NCBI RefSeq assembly: GCF_023716565.1
Contig: NZ_CP071848.1
Location: 2,914,001-2,978,000, forward strand
Reading direction: 5' to 3'
From: Vibrio sp. SCSIO 43136
GTDB taxonomy: Bacteria > Pseudomonadota > Gammaproteobacteria > Enterobacterales > Vibrionaceae
Length of the DNA: 64,000 nucleotides
Shown: positions 56,270 through 64,000 of the stretch, in pieces
How positions within the stretch are numbered: the stretch's first letter is position 1
How the letters are laid out: every line of letters starts with the position of its first letter
Program-made: the position numbers and the translations under genes
The notes under the pieces: generated by a model
The model's database searches: none
What the model was told of the DNA's origin: nothing
Seen by the model: only the letters and a program-made list of their open reading frames with translations

Positions 56270-58452
56270 AAAAGACCCTCATCAGCTTAGCTGTTTTAGC
56301 TGCCTTGCCGACTATGGCAGGGACGTTTCAACCACCTCAGTTTACGCCATCTCAAATGGATTTTGGTGGCACGGGCCTGATGCAAATGCCTTCTGGACGA
56401 GTCTCACCAGAAGGTGAATTTAGCCTCAACTTTAATGATAACAATGAGTATCAGTTTTACAGTGTTTCGCTGGCACTAATGCCTTGGCTTGAATCCACCA
56501 TTCGCTACACCATAGTGCCAAATGTGAGGTACAGCAGTGATGACTCCTTTAGTGGCGATAATCCCTATGCAGACAAAGGTATTGATGTAAAAGTTAGATT
56601 GCTTGAAGAAAGTGATCTATTACCTGAAGTGTCTGTCGGTATTCGGGATTTTGGTGGTACAGGACTTTTTGATGGCGAGTTTATTGCCGCCTCTAAGAAG
56701 TATGTACATCAAGATTATGGGGTATTTGACTTTACGTTAGGGCTTGGGTTTGGGTATATGGGAACTCGAAGCAATATTACCAACCCATTTTGTAAAGCTA
56801 GTGACGGGTTTTGCTCACGCAATACAAGTTTTGGTGGTAACGGTGGAATGATCGATAGTCAGCGTTGGTTCCGTGGCCCGGCAGCTGTTTATGGTGGGGT
56901 AGAATACCAAACACCCTACCAACCTCTAGTTATCAAACTAGAGTACGATGGAAATAACTATTCAGAAGAATGGGCAACGTCTGCAACCAGCATCTTCTAT
57001 CCAGTAAATATGACACCACACACCCCATTTAATATAGGGGTAAATTATGCCTTAACTAGCGTCATTGACTTACGCTTAGCCTATCAACGTGGTGATACAC
57101 TCACAGCTGGTGTAACAATACACACCAACTACAACGACATCACTAGTCATTGGGTGGATGACCCAGCACCAAGGCCATCAGAACAAAGGCCAAAATCCGT
57201 AGAAGAAGTAGACTGGGCTGCGCTTGAGCAAGAAGTTGCCAAAGTAGCGGGTTACAAAGAGGCAAGTATATATCTCGAGGGTGATACGGTTACCGTTCGA
57301 GGCGAACAGAAAAAGTATCGTGACCGAGAGCTAGCCCATGAAAAAGCTGCAGCAGTATTAAGTAATGCTCTACCAGAAACCATATCTACCTATCACTTGG
57401 TTGAAACTAAACAAGACTTAGCTCTAACTGAGACAGAGGTTGACGCTGGCAAATATCAAGATATTGCAAACGTTGCTTATATCAACCCTAAGATTTCCGA
57501 TGCCACAACCCAAAGCGCCCCAAAGAAAGAGTATGGCGAAAAGCAAGCTGATGGCTTTGAGCGCCTTGACTACGGCTTGGCGCCTAACTTACGCCAATCC
57601 TTCGGCAGTGCAGAAGACTTTTATCTTTACGCCTTTGGTATCAATGCAAATGCCAGTTATTGGTTAACAAGAAACTTGCAGCTAAGTGGCGGCATTTACC
57701 TCAACTTGATTGATAACTACGACCAACTCTCTTACATCACCCCTGTAGATGGTGTTGTAGGCCCCCCTCGGGTGAGAACCATGGTTCGAGCTTATGTATC
57801 TGACAACGTAGCTCGCATGAACAGCCTGCAGCTCACTTGGTTTGATCAATACGGCAGTGATTTCTATCACCAAATGTATGGCGGTTACTTAGAGATGATG
57901 TTTGCTGGGGTGGGTACTGAAGTGCTTTATCGCCCAAGAGGCTCAAATTGGGCAGTTGGTGCTGATATTAACCTTATCTCGCAACGTGATCCTGAAACTT
58001 GGTTTGGTGTCTATGACCAACCTAACCAATCCAACCCTGATTACGGCCGAGATTTTATTGTGCTGGATAAAGGCACGACGGGTTTTGTCTCAGCGTACTA
58101 CATGCCTGAATGGTCTTTCCTAGAAAATACTTTATTTAAGGTCGATGTAGGGCAGTTCCTAGCGCAAGATAAAGGGGTGCGTTTGGATTTCTCGAAGCAA
58201 TTTAAGAGCGGTATTATCGCTGGTGCGTATGCGAGTAAAACCGACATGTCGGTGGAAGACTTTGGTGAGGGAAGCTTTACTAAAGGGTTCTACATCTCAA
58301 TTCCATTCGATGTCATGACAGTTAAGCCAAGTAACCAGCGTGCATTGCTTGGCTGGCAGCCGATTACTCGAGATGGTGGTCAGAAGCTCAATCGCCAGCA
58401 TGAGCTGTTTAGTGAAACGGATGCGGTATCGCCTTGGTTTAGTAGGCCATAG
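56266..58452 (+). CDS. YjbH/GfcD-like outer-membrane beta-barrel protein
   Basis: The 728-residue protein has a signal peptide (MKKTLISLAVLAALPTMA) and many amphipathic beta strands. The YjbH signatures include MDFGGTGLMQMPSGRVSPEGEFSLNFND and PDYGRDFIVLDKGTTGFVSAYYMPEWSF. The C-terminal half of the barrel and the periplasmic linker (about 310-430) are visible. It is the last gene of the gfcABCD-type operon and is predicted to be an outer-membrane export or docking component. Confidence 0.88.
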   Translation: MKKTLISLAVLAALPTMAGTFQPPQFTPSQMDFGGTGLMQMPSGRVSPEGEFSLNFNDNNEYQFYSVSLALMPWLESTIRYTIVPNVRYSSDDSFSGDNPYADKGIDVKVRLLEESDLLPEVSVGIRDFGGTGLFDGEFIAASKKYVHQDYGVFDFTLGLGFGYMGTRSNITNPFCKASDGFCSRNTSFGGNGGMIDSQRWFRGPAAVYGGVEYQTPYQPLVIKLEYDGNNYSEEWATSATSIFYPVNMTPHTPFNIGVNYALTSVIDLRLAYQRGDTLTAGVTIHTNYNDITSHWVDDPAPRPSEQRPKSVEEVDWAALEQEVAKVAGYKEASIYLEGDTVTVRGEQKKYRDRELAHEKAAAVLSNALPETISTYHLVETKQDLALTETEVDAGKYQDIANVAYINPKISDATTQSAPKKEYGEKQADGFERLDYGLAPNLRQSFGSAEDFYLYAFGINANASYWLTRNLQLSGGIYLNLIDNYDQLSYITPVDGVVGPPRVRTMVRAYVSDNVARMNSLQLTWFDQYGSDFYHQMYGGYLEMMFAGVGTEVLYRPRGSNWAVGADINLISQRDPETWFGVYDQPNQSNPDYGRDFIVLDKGTTGFVSAYYMPEWSFLENTLFKVDVGQFLAQDKGVRLDFSKQFKSGIIAGAYASKTDMSVEDFGEGSFTKGFYISIPFDVMTVKPSNQRALLGWQPITRDGGQKLNRQHELFSETDAVSPWFSRP

Positions 58453-58460
58453 AAAAGATA

Positions 58461-58537
58461 GGGAAAAGGGAAAAGGACGCCGTTGGCTAAAGGGAAACGG
58501 GGGAAGAAAGAGCAAACTCTGCCTTTTCCCTTTTCCC
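58461..58537. repeat. 16-bp perfect inverted repeat between the YjbH-like gene and hldD
   Basis: GGGAAAAGGGAAAAGG (58461-58476) and CCTTTTCCCTTTTCCC (58522-58537) are exact inverted copies 45 bases apart. The arms are low-complexity. They can form a long hairpin that might end transcription from either side. The purine-rich style resembles the stretch near 5190. Confidence 0.85.
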
Positions 58538-58599
58538 TTTTACCTTTTCCCCTGTTAAAATTTCCCTAACTCCCTATTTCTAAACTGGATGGAAAAATC

Positions 58600-59541
58600 A
58601 TGATCATCGTAACTGGTGGTGCCGGCATGATCGGCAGCAATATCGTTAAGGCGCTAAATGAAGCAGGTCACAACGATATTTTGGTGGTAGACAACCTGAA
58701 AAACGGTAAGAAGTTTAAAAACTTGGTTGACCTAGATATCACTGATTACATGGATCGTGATGACTTTCTTACCCAGATTATGGCAGGTGATGATTTCGGC
58801 CCTATCGAAGCAGTTTTCCACCAAGGTGCTTGTTCAGCTACTACGGAGTGGGATGGCAAATACATGATGCTCAATAACTATGAGTACTCAAAAGAGCTGC
58901 TTCATTACTGCCTAGAGCGTGAGATCCCATTCCTATACGCCTCTTCTGCGGCGACTTATGGCGGTCGTAATGATAACTTCATTGAAGAACGTGAGTTTGA
59001 AGGTGCGTTGAATGTTTATGGTTATTCAAAGCAGCAGTTTGATAACTATGTTCGCCGTTTAACCGAAGATGCAGCAGCTCATGGTGAACAACTTTCTCAG
59101 ATCACCGGCTTCCGTTACTTTAACGTATATGGTCCGCGTGAAGATCATAAAGGCAGCATGGCGTCTGTCGCGTTTCATCTGAACAACCAAATCCTAGCTG
59201 GTGAAAACCCTAAGCTGTTTGAGCGCAGTGATGACTTTAAGCGTGACTTTGTCTACGTTGGTGACGTGTGTAAGGTTAACCTTTGGTTCTGGGAAAATGG
59301 TGTGTCTGGTATTTTCAACTGTGGCACTGGCCGAGCAGAACCGTTTTCTGAAGTGGCAAAAGCAGTGATTAAGCACCATGGCAAAGGTGAAGTGGAAACT
59401 ATTCCTTTCCCAGAGCATCTGAAAGGTGCTTACCAAGAGTACACGCAAGCAGACTTAACCAAGCTGCGTGCCGCTGGTTGCGACGTCGAGTTCAAAACCG
59501 TTGCTGAAGGTGTTGCTAAATATATGGCAACCATTAACTAA
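58600..59541 (+). CDS. hldD: ADP-L-glycero-D-manno-heptose 6-epimerase
   Basis: The 313-residue enzyme (also called rfaD/gmhD) makes ADP-L,D-heptose for the LPS inner core. The NADP motif [30 protein letters not shown] and the catalytic [13 protein letters not shown] are followed by the [20 protein letters not shown] segment. In vibrios gmhD borders the O-antigen region. It starts the waaL-waaF-waaA block. Confidence 0.97.
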   Translation: MIIVTGGAGMIGSNIVKALNEAGHNDILVVDNLKNGKKFKNLVDLDITDYMDRDDFLTQIMAGDDFGPIEAVFHQGACSATTEWDGKYMMLNNYEYSKELLHYCLEREIPFLYASSAATYGGRNDNFIEEREFEGALNVYGYSKQQFDNYVRRLTEDAAAHGEQLSQITGFRYFNVYGPREDHKGSMASVAFHLNNQILAGENPKLFERSDDFKRDFVYVGDVCKVNLWFWENGVSGIFNCGTGRAEPFSEVAKAVIKHHGKGEVETIPFPEHLKGAYQEYTQADLTKLRAAGCDVEFKTVAEGVAKYMATIN

Positions 59542-59579
59542 ATTTTATTAGGAGGTGCGGCAAAACACCCTCACCCCCT

Positions 59580-60818
59580 ATGATAGGCACTATGATTAGT
59601 TTTCAATCCAACAAAATGAGCATGCTAGTAAGCATGCTTTGTTTTTTATATCCAGCAACCCTACTGATAGCGCCATACAGCTACTCATGGTTTGCAATAC
59701 CACTATTACTGTTAGGTCTGTTCAGCCTATTCAAAACTAAACACTCACTAAAAAGCTATGTGAACTTAAAGTGGATCTATCTAGCGATACTTACCTATTA
59801 CACTTCAATAGCGATTTCCTTACTGTTTTTGGGCGGACCTACAAGTCAATTTGATTTACCAAGCAGAAGTATATTTATCTTACCTCTGATTGCATTGGTT
59901 TTAGCTTACCCGCCTAAGACAGCGCATATACTTTTAGGTGTTGCGATTGGTGGAATTGTCAGCGGGATAATAGCAATTTACATGCACTATGTGCTTGGGT
60001 TACGTGCAATTGGGGACTGGGGCTATATGCCTATTCAAACCAGTGGCATGGCTATGGGGCTAGCCCTTATGTCACTAGTGGCCGTATTTTATTTTTTGCG
60101 CACAAAAGATCGCATATTCACAACAATTGCGACCCTAGGGTATGCTGGTGGCTTAACTGCTAGCCTACTGTCTGGTGGCCGCGGTGCTTGGGTTGCTGCT
60201 CCTGTTATTTTACTGGTCTTGTTACTACTAAACCGACAAATAATAACTAAACAATTTATAATCATGGGCCTTGCACTAATGACATGTGTTTCGATTATCA
60301 GTTCACCAGTGGTCCTTAAGCGCACAGCAGCGGTAACATCAGATATAGTGCAACTTAAAAAAGGCGAAGCTAACACGTCAAATGGTGCAAGGATAGAAAT
60401 GTGGAAAGCTGCACTATATGTTGGACAAAAATATCCCATTTTTGGTGCTGGGTATGCCAACCTTATGAGTGAGAAACAGCAACTAGTGAACATGGGCAAA
60501 GTAGATTCTGTAGTATTGAACTATGGTAGAGCCCACAACCAATATTTGGAGGCGGTGCAATCTAGAGGTGCCATTGGACTTATAAGCATTATTCTCCTCC
60601 TTGGAGCTCCATCACTTTATTTTTGGACTCAGTTTAAAAAAAATATTAGTTTAGAGATCAATACTTTTTGTTTACTGGGGTTAACACACCTAGTCTCACT
60701 CGCAGGTTGCTTTCTCACTCAAGCGTACCTAAGCCACCATAGTGGTATACTCTTTTATACAGTCTTCACTGGTATTTTTATTGCACTTTCAACCTCACCT
60801 CGTGAGAACACACAATGA
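59580..60818 (+). CDS. waaL: O-antigen ligase (WaaL family)
   Basis: The 412-residue polytopic protein has about 11-12 membrane segments. The ligase/polymerase region has LLSGGRGAWVAAP, GARIEMWKAALYVGQKYPIFGAGYANLM and the critical His in RAHNQYLEAVQSRGAIGLI. It would move polymerised O-antigen from undecaprenyl diphosphate to lipid A-core in the periplasm. Its end overlaps waaF by four bases. The first ATG (59580) lacks a strong ribosome site; ATGs at 59592 and 59616 are alternatives. Confidence 0.85.
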   Translation: MIGTMISFQSNKMSMLVSMLCFLYPATLLIAPYSYSWFAIPLLLLGLFSLFKTKHSLKSYVNLKWIYLAILTYYTSIAISLLFLGGPTSQFDLPSRSIFILPLIALVLAYPPKTAHILLGVAIGGIVSGIIAIYMHYVLGLRAIGDWGYMPIQTSGMAMGLALMSLVAVFYFLRTKDRIFTTIATLGYAGGLTASLLSGGRGAWVAAPVILLVLLLLNRQIITKQFIIMGLALMTCVSIISSPVVLKRTAAVTSDIVQLKKGEANTSNGARIEMWKAALYVGQKYPIFGAGYANLMSEKQQLVNMGKVDSVVLNYGRAHNQYLEAVQSRGAIGLISIILLLGAPSLYFWTQFKKNISLEINTFCLLGLTHLVSLAGCFLTQAYLSHHSGILFYTVFTGIFIALSTSPRENTQ

Positions 60819-61852
60819 AAATTCTAATCATAGGCCCATCTTGGGTTGGCGACATGGTGATGTCCCAAAGCCTATACAGCGTATTGAAACAGCAACACCC
60901 TAAAAGCACCATCGATGTGCTAGCTCCTGCTTGGTGTAAACCTATCTTAGAGCGAATGCCTGAGGTATCCAACGCACTTGAAATGCCACTAGGGCACGGT
61001 GAACTTGAGATACTTAAACGTCGAGCTTTGGGGAAGTCATTGCAAAAAAATGGTTATGACATTGCGTACATCCTACCTAACTCCGCAAAGTCCGCTTTAA
61101 TACCATTCTTTGCCAGCATTCCTAAACGTGTTGGATGGAAAGGCGAGTTTCGCTTTGGCCTGCTTAATGATATCCGCACCAATAAAGCTCAATTTCAATA
61201 TATGGTTGAGCGTTATGTTGCCCTTGCACACCCTAAAAAGGACATGACAGACTCAACGGCGTTAGGTGGGTTAGATACGTTACCCAAGCCTCGCCTTGAG
61301 GTGACAACTCATAGCCAAAATGCAGCACTAGCAAAACTGCAGCTTAGTCTTTCTGACAACCTTGTGGCCATGTGCCCTGGTGCAGAATTTGGCCCAGCCA
61401 AAAAGTGGCCAACAGAGCATTATGCCAAAGTAGCGGAAGCTATGTGTTCACAAGGCCGAACAGTTTGGTTATTTGGCTCTCAAAACGACGTCGATACCTG
61501 TGAAGAAATCAAAGCGAAAGTTGCGACTAACTACCAACAACAGGTCATTGTACTTGCAGGCAAAACATCTTTGGTTGAAGCGGTAGACTTGCTAGCAGCT
61601 TGCTCTACAGTCATCAGTAACGACTCTGGGTTAATGCATGTTGCAGCTGCGGTAGGTTGCAATGTTGTCGCAGTCTATGGCTCTTCCTCTCCAGATTACA
61701 CACCACCTTTGTCAGATAAAGTCGCACAACTTCATACCGACATCGAATGCCGACCATGCTTTAAAAAAACGTGTAAGTTTGGACACCAAAAATGTTTGAC
61801 CGAGCTTGCTCCCGAGCGAGTCATCAATGCCATCCAAGAGCTTGAAAAGTAA
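60815..61852 (+). CDS. waaF: ADP-heptose:LPS heptosyltransferase II
   Basis: The 345-residue family-9 glycosyltransferase starts MKILIIGPSWVGDMVMSQSL, typical of WaaF. MCPGAEFGPAKKWPTEHYAKVAEAM, SNDSGLMHVAAAVGCNVVAVYGSSSPDYTPP and the cysteine cluster CRPCFKKTCKFGHQKCL follow. It adds the second heptose to the inner core. It shares one base with waaA. Confidence 0.96.
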   Translation: MKILIIGPSWVGDMVMSQSLYSVLKQQHPKSTIDVLAPAWCKPILERMPEVSNALEMPLGHGELEILKRRALGKSLQKNGYDIAYILPNSAKSALIPFFASIPKRVGWKGEFRFGLLNDIRTNKAQFQYMVERYVALAHPKKDMTDSTALGGLDTLPKPRLEVTTHSQNAALAKLQLSLSDNLVAMCPGAEFGPAKKWPTEHYAKVAEAMCSQGRTVWLFGSQNDVDTCEEIKAKVATNYQQQVIVLAGKTSLVEAVDLLAACSTVISNDSGLMHVAAAVGCNVVAVYGSSSPDYTPPLSDKVAQLHTDIECRPCFKKTCKFGHQKCLTELAPERVINAIQELEK

Positions 61853-63105
61853 TGTACCGCTGGCTTTATACCCTACTACTAGCAATTGCCTCACCGTTAC
61901 TGCTTTTTAAGCTATACAAACATAAGCCCAATGCACCGACATTTGGCCAACGTTGGAAAGAGCACTTTGGTATCACACCTAAACTCTCAACCGACTCTCA
62001 ACCGGTCTGGTTTCATACCGTATCGGTTGGGGAAACCATTGCCGCCACACCGCTCATCAAAGCGTTTATAGCCCAGAACCCAGCGACGCCGGTTTTGGTG
62101 ACCACCACCACAGCTACGGGAAGAGAACAAGTCGAGAAATTGGGTGATTTGGTCGAGCACCGATACATGCCCATTGACTTTCCATTTGCTATTAAAGGCT
62201 TTCTTAAATCGATTCAGCCTTCTCAGTTAATCATTATGGAAACTGAGTTGTGGCCCAACTTGCTACATCTGACGGCAAAGCAATCCGTGCCGATCACGGT
62301 AATGAATGCTCGTCTTTCACAACGTTCGATGCACCGCTATCAAAAAGTATCAGGGATATTTTCTGAGATCAGCGATAATGTCTCTCGTATCCTTTGCCAA
62401 ACCCAACAAGATTTAACCCACTTTGAAAGTCTCGGGGTATCGAGCAAAAAGCTAGCGGTGACTGGATCGTTAAAATTTGATATTACGATTTCAGAGTCAA
62501 TAGCAGCGAAGGCTACCGAGTTGCGCCAAGAGTTTGGTCTAAACAGACCCGTTTGGATCGCCGCTAGCACGCACCAAGGTGAAGATGAGCAAGTACTGAC
62601 CGCACATAATAAGCTCTTAAAAAAACTGCCAAATGCACTACTCATTATCGTGCCAAGGCATCCTGAACGTTTTGATCAAGTGTATAAGCTGTGTGCGGAT
62701 AGAAAGTTTAGCGTTAGCCGCAGAACTGCTGGATACCTAGCAGATTCTCAAGTGTACGTTGCTGATACCATGGGCGAACTGCTCATACTGATTAAATCAG
62801 CAGACATCTGTTTTATGGGTGGCAGCCTTATTGGTGATAAAGTCGGGGGGCACAATCTATTGGAACCTGCAGCGCTTGGCGTACCTAGTTTGACTGGTCC
62901 GAGCTACTTTAATTTCAAGCAAATCACTGAAGAGTTAGAACAGTTATCAGCGTTGAATGTTATCAATGCTGAGCAACTTCCTGAGCAGTTAATTGAACTA
63001 TTTTCAGCTCCAGACGAGCTTAAGCGCAGAGCAGAGCTAGCCAAGCAGTATGTCGCCCAACACCAAGGTGCAGTGAATCGAACGCTACCCTATTTAGAAC
63101 AGTAA
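61852..63105 (+). CDS. waaA: Kdo transferase WaaA (KdtA)
   Basis: The 417-residue enzyme has an N-terminal membrane anchor (MYRWLYTLLLAIASPLLLFKLY). The catalytic Glu region is WFHTVSVGETIAATPLIKAF, with METELWPNLL, and the donor site is ADICFMGGSLIGDKVGGHNLLEPAALGVP. It adds Kdo to lipid IVA on the cytoplasmic face. Confidence 0.96.
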   Translation: MYRWLYTLLLAIASPLLLFKLYKHKPNAPTFGQRWKEHFGITPKLSTDSQPVWFHTVSVGETIAATPLIKAFIAQNPATPVLVTTTTATGREQVEKLGDLVEHRYMPIDFPFAIKGFLKSIQPSQLIIMETELWPNLLHLTAKQSVPITVMNARLSQRSMHRYQKVSGIFSEISDNVSRILCQTQQDLTHFESLGVSSKKLAVTGSLKFDITISESIAAKATELRQEFGLNRPVWIAASTHQGEDEQVLTAHNKLLKKLPNALLIIVPRHPERFDQVYKLCADRKFSVSRRTAGYLADSQVYVADTMGELLILIKSADICFMGGSLIGDKVGGHNLLEPAALGVPSLTGPSYFNFKQITEELEQLSALNVINAEQLPEQLIELFSAPDELKRRAELAKQYVAQHQGAVNRTLPYLEQ

Positions 63106-63121
63106 ACTTGAGGTCTCTCAA

Positions 63122-64000
63122 TTGCCAAGCCCACTTTTCAATCATGCACCAAAATCAATTTGCATTCTTCGTTTATCTGCCATCGGTGACGTGTGCAATA
63201 CCCTAGCCGCAGTGCAAGCCATCCAAGCACATTGGCCACAAACCCAAATTACCTGGGTAACGGGTGCGCTAGAAGCCAAGCTTTTAGAAAACGTGACTGG
63301 AATTGAGCTGGTTGTTTTTGATAAGAAAGGCGGTCTCAAAGCATACAAGGCGCTGTGGAAACAGCTAAGTCATCATCATTTTGATGCCCTACTGCACATG
63401 CAATATGCGTTTCGTGCCAACCTAGCCACGCTGGGCATTAAAGCGACCCACAAACTGGGGTTTGATGCTAAGCGAAGCCGAGATTTTCAGACGTTATTTA
63501 CTAATGTAAAAGTACCTTCTCCACAAAGCCCACACGTACTCGATGGCCTACTTGCCTTTGTGCACCAGTTAGGTATTCCACCTGAAGAACCGAGTTGGAC
63601 ACTGCCGACGACCAGTTCCGAGCAAGAGTGGGCCCAGCAGCGACTTTCACAAGATAAGCGCAATCTTATTGTCGTTCCAGGAGCAAGTAAGGCTTACAAA
63701 AATTGGTATGCCGATGGCTATGTAGACGTTATCAAACATGCCATCGCTCAAGGGTGGAACGTTGTTTTAGCGGGTAGCCCAGCGCAAGTTGAGCTAGATC
63801 TGGCCAACAGCATCGAATCTAAACTCGAAACAGGCGTACACAATCTCGTTGGTAAAAGCTCTTTAGGACAATTAACAGCGCTACTTAAACTTGGAGATTT
63901 GGTGATTGCCCCAGACACTGGACCAACCCATATCGCCAATGCCTTAGGTACACCCGTCATCGGTTTATATGCACACCATAACCCACAACGAACGGGGCCA
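63122..64000 (+). CDS. Family-9 glycosyltransferase (heptosyltransferase-like), C-terminus outside window
   Basis: The frame starts at a TTG at 63122 (MPSPLFNHAPKSICILRLSAIGDVCNTLAAVQ) behind GAGGT at 63110-63114 and runs open to the right edge, 293 residues. The GT9 signature LRLSAIGDV, the donor strand VVPGASKAYKNWYADGYVDVI and the nucleotide-site APDTGPTHIANALGTPVIGLYAHH are visible. It resembles heptosyltransferase I or a later core heptosyltransferase. Its position after waaA fits core synthesis. No ATG fits the conserved N-terminus. Confidence 0.85.
   Translation, partial: MPSPLFNHAPKSICILRLSAIGDVCNTLAAVQAIQAHWPQTQITWVTGALEAKLLENVTGIELVVFDKKGGLKAYKALWKQLSHHHFDALLHMQYAFRANLATLGIKATHKLGFDAKRSRDFQTLFTNVKVPSPQSPHVLDGLLAFVHQLGIPPEEPSWTLPTTSSEQEWAQQRLSQDKRNLIVVPGASKAYKNWYADGYVDVIKHAIAQGWNVVLAGSPAQVELDLANSIESKLETGVHNLVGKSSLGQLTALLKLGDLVIAPDTGPTHIANALGTPVIGLYAHHNPQRTGP

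Overview
The window is a chromosomal segment of a Vibrio-like gammaproteobacterium. Evidence for this is the protein content and order: divergent efp/epmB, groESL, an yibN-secB-gpsA-cysE block, gpmI-envC, an rjg homologue beside a polysaccharide locus, a gfcABCD/yjbEFGH operon, and the hldD-waaL-waaF-waaA core LPS block. No rRNA, tRNA or CRISPR array was recognised.

Layout. (1) 1-15977, housekeeping: a truncated SPFH protein, efp and epmB head to head, two exported or membrane proteins (a surface-repeat protein and a degenerate GGDEF protein), groESL, a MATE exporter, and the minus-strand run yibN, secB, gpsA, cysE ending in a HEPN/nucleotidyltransferase toxin-antitoxin pair. gpmI and envC follow on the plus strand. 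(2) 16184-20177: two wecA-like sugar-phosphate transferase paralogues flank a VanZ-like gene that is split by a complete ISAs1-family insertion with a 10-bp target duplication. (3) 20276-30550: a nested insertion-sequence island. An IS3-family element sits inside an IS1634-like element, which sits inside an ISAs1 remnant. The IS3/IS1634 composite recurs in inverted orientation. Between the two copies lie ugd and fragments of IS66, IS256, IS30 and ISAs1 elements. (4) 30592-51983, minus strand: a large surface-polysaccharide locus. In transcription order it is wza-wzb-wzc, rfbBADC, a DUF1972 glycosyltransferase, wbpB/wbpD/wbpE-like genes, an asparagine-synthase-like amidotransferase, a TagD-like cytidylyltransferase, a sulfotransferase, HisH-like, HisF-like and WbpG/PseA-like amidotransferase genes, wzx, two glycosyltransferases and wzy. 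A perfect ops element upstream of wza predicts RfaH control. (5) 52282-64000: rjg, a TetR regulator, gfcABCD-like export genes, hldD, waaL, waaF, waaA and a truncated family-9 glycosyltransferase.

How the parts fit. WecA-type enzymes probably start the repeat unit. The rfb genes supply dTDP-rhamnose, and the wbp/HisHF/amidotransferase genes supply a diamino uronic acid that probably carries an acetamidino group. The TagD-like enzyme and sulfotransferase suggest CDP-glycerol and sulfate decorations. Wzx and Wzy flip and polymerise. Wza/Wzb/Wzc and the Gfc proteins export a capsule-like form, while WaaL can ligate an O-antigen form to lipid A-core made by hldD/waaF/waaA. The IS island has separated ugd from the rest of the locus and is the obvious site for rearrangement. 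All functions are inferred from sequence recognition; no database search was run.
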